NCBI GenBank assembly: GCA_964479585.1
Contig: CAYZMP010000067.1
Span: forward strand, 1-5,561
Direction: 5' to 3'
Source of the DNA: UBA6182 sp964479585
GTDB taxonomy: Bacteria; Bacillota_I; Bacilli_A; Erysipelotrichales; Erysipelotrichaceae
DNA length: 5,561 nucleotides
In this document: one piece after another, positions 1 to 5,561 of the stretch
Layout: each line of letters starts with the position of its first letter
How positions within the stretch are numbered: position 1 is the stretch's first letter
Translations under genes and position numbers: made by a program
Notes under the pieces: generated by a model
Databases searched by the model: none
The model's input: the letters and a program-made list of their open reading frames with translations, nothing else
Told to the model about the DNA's origin: nothing

Positions 1-3
1 AAC

Positions 4-50
4 ACCCCTATAAACTTTATAGGTGGGTATATACCCCTACAAACTTTATA
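4..50. repeat. Imperfect direct repeat with nested palindromes at the window edge
   Basis: Two 18-bp copies, at 4-21 and 33-50, differ at one base (ACCCCTATAAACTTTATA, with C for T at the eighth position of the second copy), giving a period of 29 bp. The first copy also contains an inverted repeat (7-14 against 16-23). Between the copies lies a perfect 12-bp palindrome, GGGTATATACCC, at 25-36. The stretch is non-coding and lies beyond the 3' end of the DUF1801 gene. It may belong to the terminator of a gene outside the window or to a longer repeat cut by the window edge. No function can be assigned. Confidence 0.5.
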
Positions 51-58
51 TATTGATT

Positions 59-88
59 AAAAGAAGGTACCTAAGATGGGTACCTTTT
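59..88 (-). terminator. Probable terminator of the DUF1801 gene
   Basis: On the minus strand an 8-bp perfect stem (AAGGTACC pairing with GGTACCTT, plus positions 64-71 and 79-86) encloses a 7-base loop. It is followed by C and four T's at 63-59. It begins about 25 bases after the stop codon of the DUF1801 gene, the right place for an intrinsic terminator. Each arm contains the self-complementary GGTACC. The U-tract is short, so efficiency may be moderate. Confidence 0.6.
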
Positions 89-112
89 AGTTTGAATGAG
101 GCATTCAATTAT

Positions 113-553
113 TTAATGATTAATATGATAATGTTCTTTCATATGTTTTAATGTTTCTTCTATTAAATGGATAAGAACGTCCATGTTAATATCGGAAAGC
201 TTCTTAACATAAATGCATGCTTTTCCCATGGTGAATTTACCAAGGTTTTCCAATAAATATTCATGTTTAGGATCACCTGAATAAACATAAAGTGAAAGTG
301 CAGCTTTGCGAGGTGAAAATCCTATAAGAGGCCAATCACCTTCTTGTTTGCTTCTTGTTGATTTGTAATGATAACTGCCAAATCCAATTATTGAAGGACC
401 CCACATTTTTGGCTCATATCCTGTAATTCTACGAATAATCTCAATTAGCTGAACACTATCTTCTTGTTTTTGTTTGCTGTCTACAAATTCTTGAATAAAA
501 TCATAAACATTCTGATTCGTTGGTTTTGTTTTGATAGCCATAGTTTTCTCCAT
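113..553 (-). CDS. DUF1801 (YdhG-like) domain protein
   Basis: This is a small soluble protein of 146 residues with no signal peptide or membrane segment. The central block MWGPSIIGFGSYHYK (about residues 51-65), then GDWPLIGFSPRKAALSLY (about 73-90), is the hallmark of the DUF1801/YdhG-like family. The C-terminal third is a predicted helical segment containing KKLSDINMDVL. Length matches the longer members of the family. The family has a known fold but no agreed activity; one Bacillus subtilis member (Fra/YdhG) has been described as a frataxin-like iron chaperone, and whether that applies here is unknown. The start is ambiguous. ATG at 553 has AGAAGG about 8 bases upstream. ATG at 541 has GGAG six bases upstream and gives MAIKTKPTNQNV, which resembles the usual start of relatives from memory. 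The gene is monocistronic and unrelated by sequence to the signalling operon next to it. Confidence 0.88.
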   Translation of the reverse strand: MEKTMAIKTKPTNQNVYDFIQEFVDSKQKQEDSVQLIEIIRRITGYEPKMWGPSIIGFGSYHYKSTRSKQEGDWPLIGFSPRKAALSLYVYSGDPKHEYLLENLGKFTMGKACIYVKKLSDINMDVLIHLIEETLKHMKEHYHINH

Positions 554-726
554 TTATTGCCTTCTATAATTTGAGTGTACCATAGTTTTGTGTCTGACCA
601 TAGATTAATGCCGTTAAACTATACATAGTCATAATGAAAAAACATGAAAACAAACGATTGAAGTAATCCTATTAGATAGTGTCATATTGTGGTTAAAGTA
701 AATATAAAAAATTAAACATTTTCATT
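554..726. other. Non-coding stretch between the DUF1801 gene and the possible small ORF
   Basis: Apart from the weak promoter and the CCATAG repeats described separately, I see no gene, RNA hairpin or strong promoter here. The only open frames are about 10 codons long and lack ribosome sites. The stretch is very AT-rich and is the probable upstream control region of the DUF1801 gene. Together with the possible small ORF and the operon's hairpin it makes up the 312-base interval between the two annotated genes. Confidence 0.5.
576..584 (-). promoter_or_regulatory. Possible extended -10 promoter of the DUF1801 gene
   Basis: On the minus strand TGG followed by TACACT (584-576) has the form of an extended -10 element. 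It would start transcription near 569, just ahead of the AGAAGG ribosome site at 567-562. The best -35 candidate, TGGTCA, is only 15 bases upstream, which is short, so this call is weak. The decamer AAAACTATGG overlaps this element and recurs at 547-538. Confidence 0.3.
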
Positions 727-798
727 TTATTTCACACATTTCACACAATAATTGGTTAGAATATACACATACAAGGAAATATAAAATAATTTTTTCAT
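727..798 (-). CDS. Possible 23-residue hydrophobic peptide
   Basis: This frame begins at ATG 798, preceded by a purine-rich site, AAGAGGGG (810-803), with four A's between. That is a better ribosome site than chance usually gives. It reads MKKLFYISLYVYILTNYC then VKCVK and stops at TAA (729-727). Two lysines followed by about 14 mainly hydrophobic or aromatic residues would suit a small membrane peptide, and two cysteines lie near the end. The last residues CVK-CVK come from a 9-bp tandem repeat (730-747). It lies about 35 bases beyond the operon's 3' hairpin and has no clear promoter of its own, so it might depend on read-through. I recognise no family. In DNA this AT-rich a short frame may arise by chance, so the call is tentative. 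Confidence 0.25.
   Translation of the reverse strand: MKKLFYISLYVYILTNYCVKCVK
730..747. repeat. Tandem 9-bp repeat TTTCACACA
   Basis: Two exact copies of TTTCACACA stand head to tail at 730-738 and 739-747. They lie inside the 3' end of the possible small peptide frame, where they encode the duplicated CVK-CVK. They could equally be a protein-binding direct repeat in an intergenic region. Only two copies are present. Confidence 0.5.
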
Positions 799-832
799 TT
801 TTCCCCTCTTAATTGATCCCCGCACCTTGTAT

Positions 833-858
833 AAACCGCACAATCACTTGTGCGGTTT
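833..858 (-). terminator. 3' hairpin of the CheBR/GGDEF-HD-GYP operon
   Basis: A perfect 11-bp stem (AAACCGCACAA against TTGTGCGGTTT) with a four-base loop begins seven bases after the stop codon of the GGDEF-HD-GYP gene. Position and strength fit an intrinsic terminator. On the minus strand the tail after the stem is ATACAAGG, so the U-run is only the three T's closing the stem. Termination may therefore be partial. In the plus direction the tail (TTTTACTGTTTTA) is slightly better, so the element could work both ways. A second copy of CCGCAC lies at 820-825. Confidence 0.6.
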
Positions 859-865
859 TACTGTT

Positions 866-2422
866 TTATGGGGTAATTATTTTTATGAATATGTTTACAA
901 TATTCTTGTCAAACTGTGTTCCAGAATTTGTTATTAACTCATTGATTGCTTGTTGGTGTGTTAATGGATTTTTTCGATATGGTCTAGAAGAGACCATTGC
1001 GTCGTATGAATCAACGACGGATATAATCTTTGACTCAATTGGGATGCTTTTATCGGTTAATCCTTCTGGATATCCTTTTCCATCAACTCGTTCATGATGA
1101 AACAAAATAATTTCAGCAACTGATGAAAACTCAGGGACACTTTTTAGTATTCGATAACCAATTTCGGGATGTTTTTGAACAATTTCCCGTTCTTGTTTAT
1201 CAAGAGGACCTTCTTTATTTAGAATACTAGATTCAATTGCAATTTTCCCGATATCATGCAACAAGCAAGCTGTTTTTAAACGATTGATCTTGTATGGTGA
1301 AAAATTCATTTCATTTGCAACTTTCACTGAAAGTTCACTAATTCTTTCACTGTGTTGTTTTTCATTTGGAAAACGTTCATGCAATGTTTGAAGCATGGAT
1401 GTTATGATTTGGTTTCGCTTGCTTTCTCTCATAAATGTTTTGTTTCGGTACATTCTATTCTCTGCCAAACTGTGTATTTGCTCTAGATGTTGATGGGCAT
1501 TTTCTTTGGTCGCATAACCAACAGCAACTGAAAGTTTAATTTTGTTTACTTCTACATTTTCAATTTTCTTAATTAATCGATTCGCAATTTGTTCGGCTTC
1601 AACCTCATTACAACGTGGTAAAATGACAACAAACTCATCACCACCTGTACGAGTAATAATTTCATTTTCTCTAAAGACACTTTTTAGACTTTGTGAAAAT
1701 ACACGCAACAACTCATCGCCTACTTCATGACCAAAAGTATCATTAAATATTTTTAGCCCATTTACATCAGCCATCATGATTGTAATAGGATAATTGAGTT
1801 CATTATCGATTTTTACAATCGCATTTTCATAATATCGTCGATTAAATAGGTCGGTAAGTTGATCACGAATGCTTAATTGTTCAATTTCTTTTGTACGATT
1901 GTTTAATTCCGTAATGTTTAAAAGCGCTGAGAGTATGAATGATTGATTATCATGTTTCCAATAGGAAGAAGTCATTTGGATATCAAAGTGTTGTTGTTGA
2001 GAATTTACTAATATGATTTCAATCTCAACAGGTGTTTTGTTTTTTAGAACTTTTCGTGTACCAATATAAAATTGATCTTGATCATTAACATGAACATATT
2101 TTGCAATATCTTGTCTAATAATATTCGCTTCTCGATCATTAATGAGAGTTTCAAAACTATGATTCAACATAAGAATAGTTCCGTGTTCATCATAAATGAC
2201 ATAAGGTATAGGAGCGTTGTAAAACAAACTTTTAAACATGTTCTCAGAATCACGCAGAGAACTTTGTGTTCTTAGAAGCTCTTGGTTTTGGTAGTAAAGT
2301 TCTTGATGATATACACTAATTTGCTGAGCAAGCTCATCTATGCTTTGTTGTGTTAAGTCCTCTAGTTCGATGTTATCTTCTCTAAGTACTGCCTTAATCT
2401 TATCTTTTAATTGATCATTCAT
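866..2422 (-). CDS. PAS-GGDEF-HD-GYP protein (c-di-GMP synthase and phosphodiesterase)
   Basis: This is a 518-residue cytoplasmic protein. It starts with a helical segment (about 20-60) carrying HQELYYQNQEL, a linker type I recall from PAS proteins linked to CheBR hybrids. A PAS domain follows (about 60-173; NAPIPYVIYDEHGTI). The GGDEF domain (about 178-335) has DQLTDLFNRR, metal Asp219, N227/D228, GHEVGD (231-236) and an intact GGDEF at 260-264, so it should make cyclic di-GMP from GTP. The inhibitory-site position reads RENE (251-254) instead of RxxD. The HD-GYP domain (about 340-515) keeps His357, HDIGK (389-393), His418, His442-His443, the GYP motif (450-452) and Asp471, so it should hydrolyse cyclic di-GMP. 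No membrane segment is seen. The ATG is two bases after the upstream stop, and its ribosome site (GGGGG, 2434-2430) lies inside the end of that gene, implying coupled translation. Net activity cannot be predicted. Confidence 0.95.
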   Translation of the reverse strand: MNDQLKDKIKAVLREDNIELEDLTQQSIDELAQQISVYHQELYYQNQELLRTQSSLRDSENMFKSLFYNAPIPYVIYDEHGTILMLNHSFETLINDREANIIRQDIAKYVHVNDQDQFYIGTRKVLKNKTPVEIEIILVNSQQQHFDIQMTSSYWKHDNQSFILSALLNITELNNRTKEIEQLSIRDQLTDLFNRRYYENAIVKIDNELNYPITIMMADVNGLKIFNDTFGHEVGDELLRVFSQSLKSVFRENEIITRTGGDEFVVILPRCNEVEAEQIANRLIKKIENVEVNKIKLSVAVGYATKENAHQHLEQIHSLAENRMYRNKTFMRESKRNQIITSMLQTLHERFPNEKQHSERISELSVKVANEMNFSPYKINRLKTACLLHDIGKIAIESSILNKEGPLDKQEREIVQKHPEIGYRILKSVPEFSSVAEIILFHHERVDGKGYPEGLTDKSIPIESKIISVVDSYDAMVSSRPYRKNPLTHQQAINELITNSGTQFDKNIVNIFIKIITP

Positions 2423-2424
2423 AG

Positions 2425-5292
2425 TTAATCCCCCAAGATATTTTTGTTATCGGTTATATCAATAAGAACACTCATACACAAAAGAGGTTTGTTGTTCTCA
2501 TCCTTTGATACAACATTGCCTTGTTCTAAATAGTGATAATAAATGCCATCATTGTTTTTAATTCTGTACGTCACACTCCAAATATCTGTGCTATTTAATA
2601 AAGAAAGTTGGATAATTTTCAATACATTATCGATGTCATCTTTATGAATTAGATTGCGATAATCATTAATGTTGCTTACAAAATCCTCGCTTGAATATCC
2701 AAGCATGGCAGAAAGTGTAGCATCACAATCAAATTTATTCGTCTGATTGTTCCAACTCAACCAAGTTAGTTTTCCAATCTCTTGCATCTCTTTTAATCGT
2801 GTGTTTGTGTCTTTAGTAAGTGCTTTTTGATTATAAAGTGAAGTTATATCCACAAATGTAATAATAATGCCATCAACGGAGTTGTATTCGGTCCTAAATG
2901 GACGAATTCTAGTTAACCATACATTGTTGTTTCCATCCTTTATCTCGCGTTCAATGCCCTGCAATGAATCGACAACTTGATTGATATCATTCATTAGCTC
3001 TGGATAATACGAAGAAACAGCAATATGTGCGATCGGTCTTCCGATATCTGAATCAATAATATTCGTTATGTTAGAAACCACAGGTGTAATTTTTCGAATG
3101 CATAGTTTACGATCCAAATACAATGCACCAACTTCAGTGTTTTTAATTAGGTTATCTAAATCGTTTGTTAAGTTAGTTAACTCATCAATTTTTGATTGAT
3201 ATTCGTTATTTACAGTATATAACTCTTCATTGACTGACTGAAGTTCTTCATTTGTGCTTTGTAATTCTTCATTGGAAGCAATGAGCTCTTCATTTGATGA
3301 TTGTAACTCTTCATTTGATGATTCTAGTTCCTCAACGGTAGCTTGCAAGCTTTCTTGAGATATTTGAAGTTCTCTTTCTAAATGTTGAAGTTGCTCACTC
3401 ATTTCAGTGTTTTGATCCACGTCTACTTTTGTAAAAGAAGAGGCTCTATCAACACTTGGGTTTATCGTTATAAAGGAAAGCAAATAATAGTTAACATGCT
3501 CAATTGCTAGTGATCTTCCTTCAATGGAAATAAAGGTGTTGTTTTTAAAAGGAATATTTTCAAATTTTACGTAATCTTCATTGTTTTTTAGTCTTCTTAA
3601 AATATTATTAACGAAAACAGACATTTCTTTAGTAATATTGTGAAATAGGTTGGATGAGAATCTTCCTGGTTTTAATTGAATAATCGCACTAACATTGTTC
3701 AATAACTGGACAATATTATCTTCCTTATCAAGTATTATCGATGGTGGCATAACCTTAGAAAGAACCTCAGTTAGCAATTTTTCACCTTTTATAGGGACTT
3801 GTACATGTTGAGCACTAATGCGGTCTAATGATACTGTTGTGATATTGGTTGGTTGATACATGTGACTGATGTGGGTTGTATACCCCGCTTTATACTTGTA
3901 TATTTTCCACTTATGACTTATAACATCAAAAGCACTAGCAATGTCACCTAATGATTCACTACTTCCAAGTATCAAGTATCCAGCAGGTTGCAATGAATAG
4001 TAAAACATTGCTAAAACTTTTTGTTGCATTTCAGGTTTGATGTAGATAAAAAGATTACGACAAAGTAGCATATCTAGTTTAGAAAAAGGTGGATCTTTCA
4101 ATATATTATGTTTTGCAAAAACAACCATGTTTCGTATTGTATCATTGACAATGTATCCATGTTCCTTTTTAATGAAGTATTTTGATAAGTATTCAGGTTT
4201 TACATCAGAAACGACGCTATCAAGATAAAATCCTTTGTTTGCAACATCAAGGGCATAACGATCAATATCGGTAGCGAAGATTTTAACTTCACAACTTATT
4301 TGGTTTTTTAAAAGATGTTCATGGATGAGTATAGCTAAGCTATATACTTCTTCTCCAGTCGAACAACCGGCTGACCAAACACGTATACTTCCTTTATCAA
4401 AAGAAAGTTTAGGTAATACTAATTTTTCAATCTCTTCAAATGCATCTGTATCACGAAAGAAACTAGTTACGCCAATTAATAGTTCACGATGTAATATTTC
4501 TTTCTCTTTCTCTGAGTCACTAAGTAACTCCACATAATCTTCAAAGTTAGTAAAACGATTAATTTTCACTCGTCGTTCAATTCGTCGTATGATGGTACTT
4601 TCTTTGTAGTATGAAAAGTCTATGTTTGAGTAGTTTCTTAAAATGAGAGTTATTTTTGATAATGTATCCATTTCATTGGACTTGACTAAGTTGTTTTCTT
4701 TTTCTAAAGGGTGAAAAAGATACTCATAAAGTTCATTTCCCATATGAGAAGCTTCTAAGATATAATCCACAATACCTGTTGAAATGGAACTACGAGGCAT
4801 TCCGTCAAATTTGGCGGTTTTTTCATCTTGAACCATGATGATTCCACCAGCTTCTTTAATTGCTTTAATACCTAATGTACCATCACTGCCTGTTCCTGAT
4901 AATATAATACCGATTGCTTTTTTTCCTTTGTCAAGCGCAAGCGAGCGAAAGAAAATATCAATCGGTAAGTTTAATGTGTTTTCGTCCTTTTTGTTTTCTA
5001 AATATAATTTTCCATGAAAAAGCGATAAATTTTTCCTTGGAGGAATAAGGTATATGTTGTTTGCGATTACTTCCATACCATCTTCAGCAACATGAATGGG
5101 CATACTTGTGTAACGTGCGAGTAGCTCATCCATTAAACTCTTATAATCTGGAGATAAATGTTGAATCACAACAAATGCAGCGTTTAGGTTAGTGGGGGTG
5201 TTGCTAAAAAAGTCTCGAAGAGCTTCAAGTCCACCAGCAGAAGCGCCAATACCAATGACATAAGAATCATTATTTTTTCGTAGTAAGTCCAT
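2425..5292 (-). CDS. CheB-CheR-PAS hybrid (chemotaxis methylesterase/methyltransferase fusion)
   Basis: This 955-residue soluble protein joins both enzymes that adjust receptor methylation. The CheB methylesterase/deamidase domain (about 10-192) has the catalytic triad Ser18 (GASAGG), His45 (QHL) and Asp137 (GSDG) and lacks a receiver domain. The CheR methyltransferase part has its N-terminal helical domain at about 212-262 (RRIERR). Its SAM-binding domain (about 268-468) shows FFRD (278-281), GCSTGEE (309-315), ATDID (340-344), CRNLFIYI (411-418) and GSSESL (443-448). A PAS-like region (about 505-612) follows, then a coiled coil of EELxSxN heptads (654-695), a PAS domain (about 712-817) and a PAS_3-type domain (about 840-948) ending in DITDNK. 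Many relatives carry a C-terminal histidine kinase; this one stops after the PAS domain. The ATG at 5292 follows AAAGGGGT by five bases. It is first in an operon with a cyclic-di-GMP enzyme gene. No receptor, CheA or CheW is nearby, so its substrate is unknown. Confidence 0.95.
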   Translation of the reverse strand: MDLLRKNNDSYVIGIGASAGGLEALRDFFSNTPTNLNAAFVVIQHLSPDYKSLMDELLARYTSMPIHVAEDGMEVIANNIYLIPPRKNLSLFHGKLYLENKKDENTLNLPIDIFFRSLALDKGKKAIGIILSGTGSDGTLGIKAIKEAGGIIMVQDEKTAKFDGMPRSSISTGIVDYILEASHMGNELYEYLFHPLEKENNLVKSNEMDTLSKITLILRNYSNIDFSYYKESTIIRRIERRVKINRFTNFEDYVELLSDSEKEKEILHRELLIGVTSFFRDTDAFEEIEKLVLPKLSFDKGSIRVWSAGCSTGEEVYSLAILIHEHLLKNQISCEVKIFATDIDRYALDVANKGFYLDSVVSDVKPEYLSKYFIKKEHGYIVNDTIRNMVVFAKHNILKDPPFSKLDMLLCRNLFIYIKPEMQQKVLAMFYYSLQPAGYLILGSSESLGDIASAFDVISHKWKIYKYKAGYTTHISHMYQPTNITTVSLDRISAQHVQVPIKGEKLLTEVLSKVMPPSIILDKEDNIVQLLNNVSAIIQLKPGRFSSNLFHNITKEMSVFVNNILRRLKNNEDYVKFENIPFKNNTFISIEGRSLAIEHVNYYLLSFITINPSVDRASSFTKVDVDQNTEMSEQLQHLERELQISQESLQATVEELESSNEELQSSNEELIASNEELQSTNEELQSVNEELYTVNNEYQSKIDELTNLTNDLDNLIKNTEVGALYLDRKLCIRKITPVVSNITNIIDSDIGRPIAHIAVSSYYPELMNDINQVVDSLQGIEREIKDGNNNVWLTRIRPFRTEYNSVDGIIITFVDITSLYNQKALTKDTNTRLKEMQEIGKLTWLSWNNQTNKFDCDATLSAMLGYSSEDFVSNINDYRNLIHKDDIDNVLKIIQLSLLNSTDIWSVTYRIKNNDGIYYHYLEQGNVVSKDENNKPLLCMSVLIDITDNKNILGD
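2430..2434 (-). promoter_or_regulatory. Ribosome site of the GGDEF-HD-GYP gene inside the upstream gene
   Basis: The GGGGG run on the minus strand lies within codons 953-954 of the CheBR gene, seven bases before the ATG at 2422. The order is ribosome site, TAA stop of the first gene, two bases, ATG of the second. This supports the chosen start and points to translational coupling, and so to matched output of the two proteins. Confidence 0.7.
3208..3333 (-). repeat. Six coiled-coil heptads (21-bp units) within CheBR
   Basis: Residues 654-695 are six consecutive heptads of the form E-E-L-x-S/A/T-x-N. The NEE part is spelled AATGAAGA(G/A) at nearly every junction, and the first two units are almost identical in DNA. 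This segment links the CheR/PAS-like half to the C-terminal PAS domains. Similar heptads occur in CheBR hybrids generally, so the unit is a family trait. The near-identical units could allow copy-number change by slippage. Confidence 0.8.
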
Positions 5293-5320
5293 AATTTACC
5301 CCTTTAACTAAGTAAATTAT
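5291..5320. promoter_or_regulatory. 9-bp inverted repeat over the CheBR promoter and start (candidate operator)
   Basis: ATAATTTAC (5291-5299) and GTAAATTAT (5312-5320) are perfect inverted copies, separated by 12 bases that hold most of the ribosome site. One arm overlaps five of the six bases of the -10 box and the other overlaps the start codon. Arm centres are 21 bp apart, two helical turns, as for a dimeric repressor. The upstream arm lies before the expected start of transcription, so an mRNA hairpin is unlikely. The arms are AT-rich, so chance is possible. Confidence 0.35.
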
Positions 5321-5344
5321 ATCACTAAGCTTTTTACAATTCTA
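5316..5344 (-). promoter_or_regulatory. Extended -10 promoter of the CheBR operon
   Basis: On the minus strand a perfect TATAAT (5321-5316) is preceded by TGA (5324-5322), giving a consensus extended -10 element. The hexamer 17 bases upstream, TAGAAT (5344-5339), is a weak -35. Transcription should start near 5309, leaving a leader of roughly 16 bases that contains only the ribosome site AAAGGGGT (5305-5298). There is no room for a riboswitch. Confidence 0.65.
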
Positions 5345-5377
5345 TCCTCATTTTTCACAATCCTTGCAACAGAGTGA

Positions 5378-5406
5378 TTGACAGATGACCATTGGTTTTG
5401 TAAACT
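5378..5406 (+). promoter_or_regulatory. Promoter of the tRNA-Thr gene
   Basis: A perfect TTGACA (5378-5383), a 17-base spacer and TAAACT (5401-5406, four of six matches to TATAAT) form a sigma-A-type promoter. Transcription would begin around 5413, a few bases before the mature tRNA end. It is divergent from the CheBR promoter, with about 33 bases between the two -35 boxes. Confidence 0.75.
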
Positions 5407-5416
5407 TGATATGCAT

Positions 5417-5492
5417 GCCGACTTAGCTCAATTGGTAGAGCAACTGAATCGTAATCAGTAGGTTGCGGGTTCAAGTCCTGTAGTCGGCACCA
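5417..5492 (+). tRNA. tRNA-Thr (anticodon CGU)
   Basis: The 76 bases fold into a full cloverleaf. The acceptor stem is GCCGACT with AGTCGGC, the D stem GCTC with GAGC, and the anticodon stem ACTGA with TCAGT. The seven-base anticodon loop has CGT at 5450-5452, and the T arm is GCGGG-TTCAAGT-CCTGT with two G-U pairs. The CCA end is encoded (5490-5492). CGU reads the threonine codon ACG, a minor isoacceptor that usually supplements a UGU tRNA. It has its own promoter and terminator and so appears to be a single-gene transcription unit. Confidence 0.97.
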
Positions 5493-5500
5493 TATTGATA

Positions 5501-5529
5501 TAAACCCACGATGATGTGGGATTTTTTTT
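5501..5529 (+). terminator. Terminator of the tRNA-Thr gene
   Basis: CCCAC (5505-5509) pairs with GTGGG (5516-5520), and a G-U pair can close a four-base loop. A run of eight T's follows at 5522-5529. It begins about a dozen bases after the CCA end and is a standard intrinsic terminator. The last 32 bases of the window hold nothing I can identify. Confidence 0.85.
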
Positions 5530-5561
5530 GAAAGTGCATAAAAACAAAACTATATTATTGA

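Noticed and set aside
634..666. Short plus-strand frame starting MKKHENKRLK
   Set aside because: Only 10 codons, no ribosome site, no promoter and no recognisable features.
730..767. A plus-strand promoter built from TTCACA and TAGAAT or TATACA
   Set aside because: Spacings of 19, 10 or 15 bases do not fit well and no plus-strand gene follows.
3208..3333. Short regular repeats resembling a CRISPR array
   Set aside because: The 21-bp units are in frame, contiguous without spacers, and encode coiled-coil heptads.
866..5292. Plus-strand open frames of 60-94 codons antisense to the two large genes
   Set aside because: They lie mostly or wholly opposite well-supported domain-coding sequence, lack good ribosome sites and give low-complexity products typical of antisense reading.
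5293..5315. A cyclic-di-GMP riboswitch upstream of the CheBR operon
   Set aside because: Expected for a cyclic-di-GMP linked operon, but the promoter leaves only about 16 bases of leader, far too short for any riboswitch.
5417..5561. tRNA gene as an integration (attachment) site
   Set aside because: No integrase, no direct repeat of the tRNA 3' end and no composition shift are visible; the tRNA has its own intact promoter and terminator.

Overview
This is an AT-rich window from what looks like a low-GC Gram-positive-type bacterium (Bacillota or a close relative). The evidence is the base composition, GGGG/GGAG-type ribosome sites, sigma-A-like promoters, a tRNA gene with an encoded CCA end, and TGG (not TGA) for tryptophan. 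The genus cannot be named from this sequence. All protein genes lie on the minus strand and the only recognised plus-strand gene is a tRNA.

Region by region: bases 1-58 carry a small AT-rich repeat/palindrome cluster. A hairpin at 59-88 ends a small DUF1801-family gene (113-553). Bases 554-726 hold that gene's upstream region and no convincing gene. Bases 727-858 hold a possible 23-residue peptide frame with a good ribosome site, flanked by inverted repeats, and then a perfect 11-bp hairpin at the 3' end of a two-gene operon. That operon fills 866-5292: first a 955-residue CheB-CheR-coiled coil-PAS hybrid, then, two bases later, a 518-residue PAS-GGDEF-HD-GYP protein. Upstream of the operon is an extended -10 promoter overlapped by a 9-bp inverted repeat. 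A divergent promoter with a perfect TTGACA box drives tRNA-Thr(CGU) at 5417-5492, followed by a terminator hairpin.

The two large proteins form a probable signalling unit. The first joins both receptor-adaptation enzymes of chemotaxis (methylesterase and methyltransferase) to PAS sensor domains. The second carries both a cyclic-di-GMP synthase and a cyclic-di-GMP phosphodiesterase domain, each with its key motifs present. No receptor, CheA, CheW or flagellar gene is in the window, so the partner receptor and the output are unknown. The individual domain architectures are known from other bacteria. The tight pairing, the operator-like repeat and the possible small peptide are the points most worth a second look.
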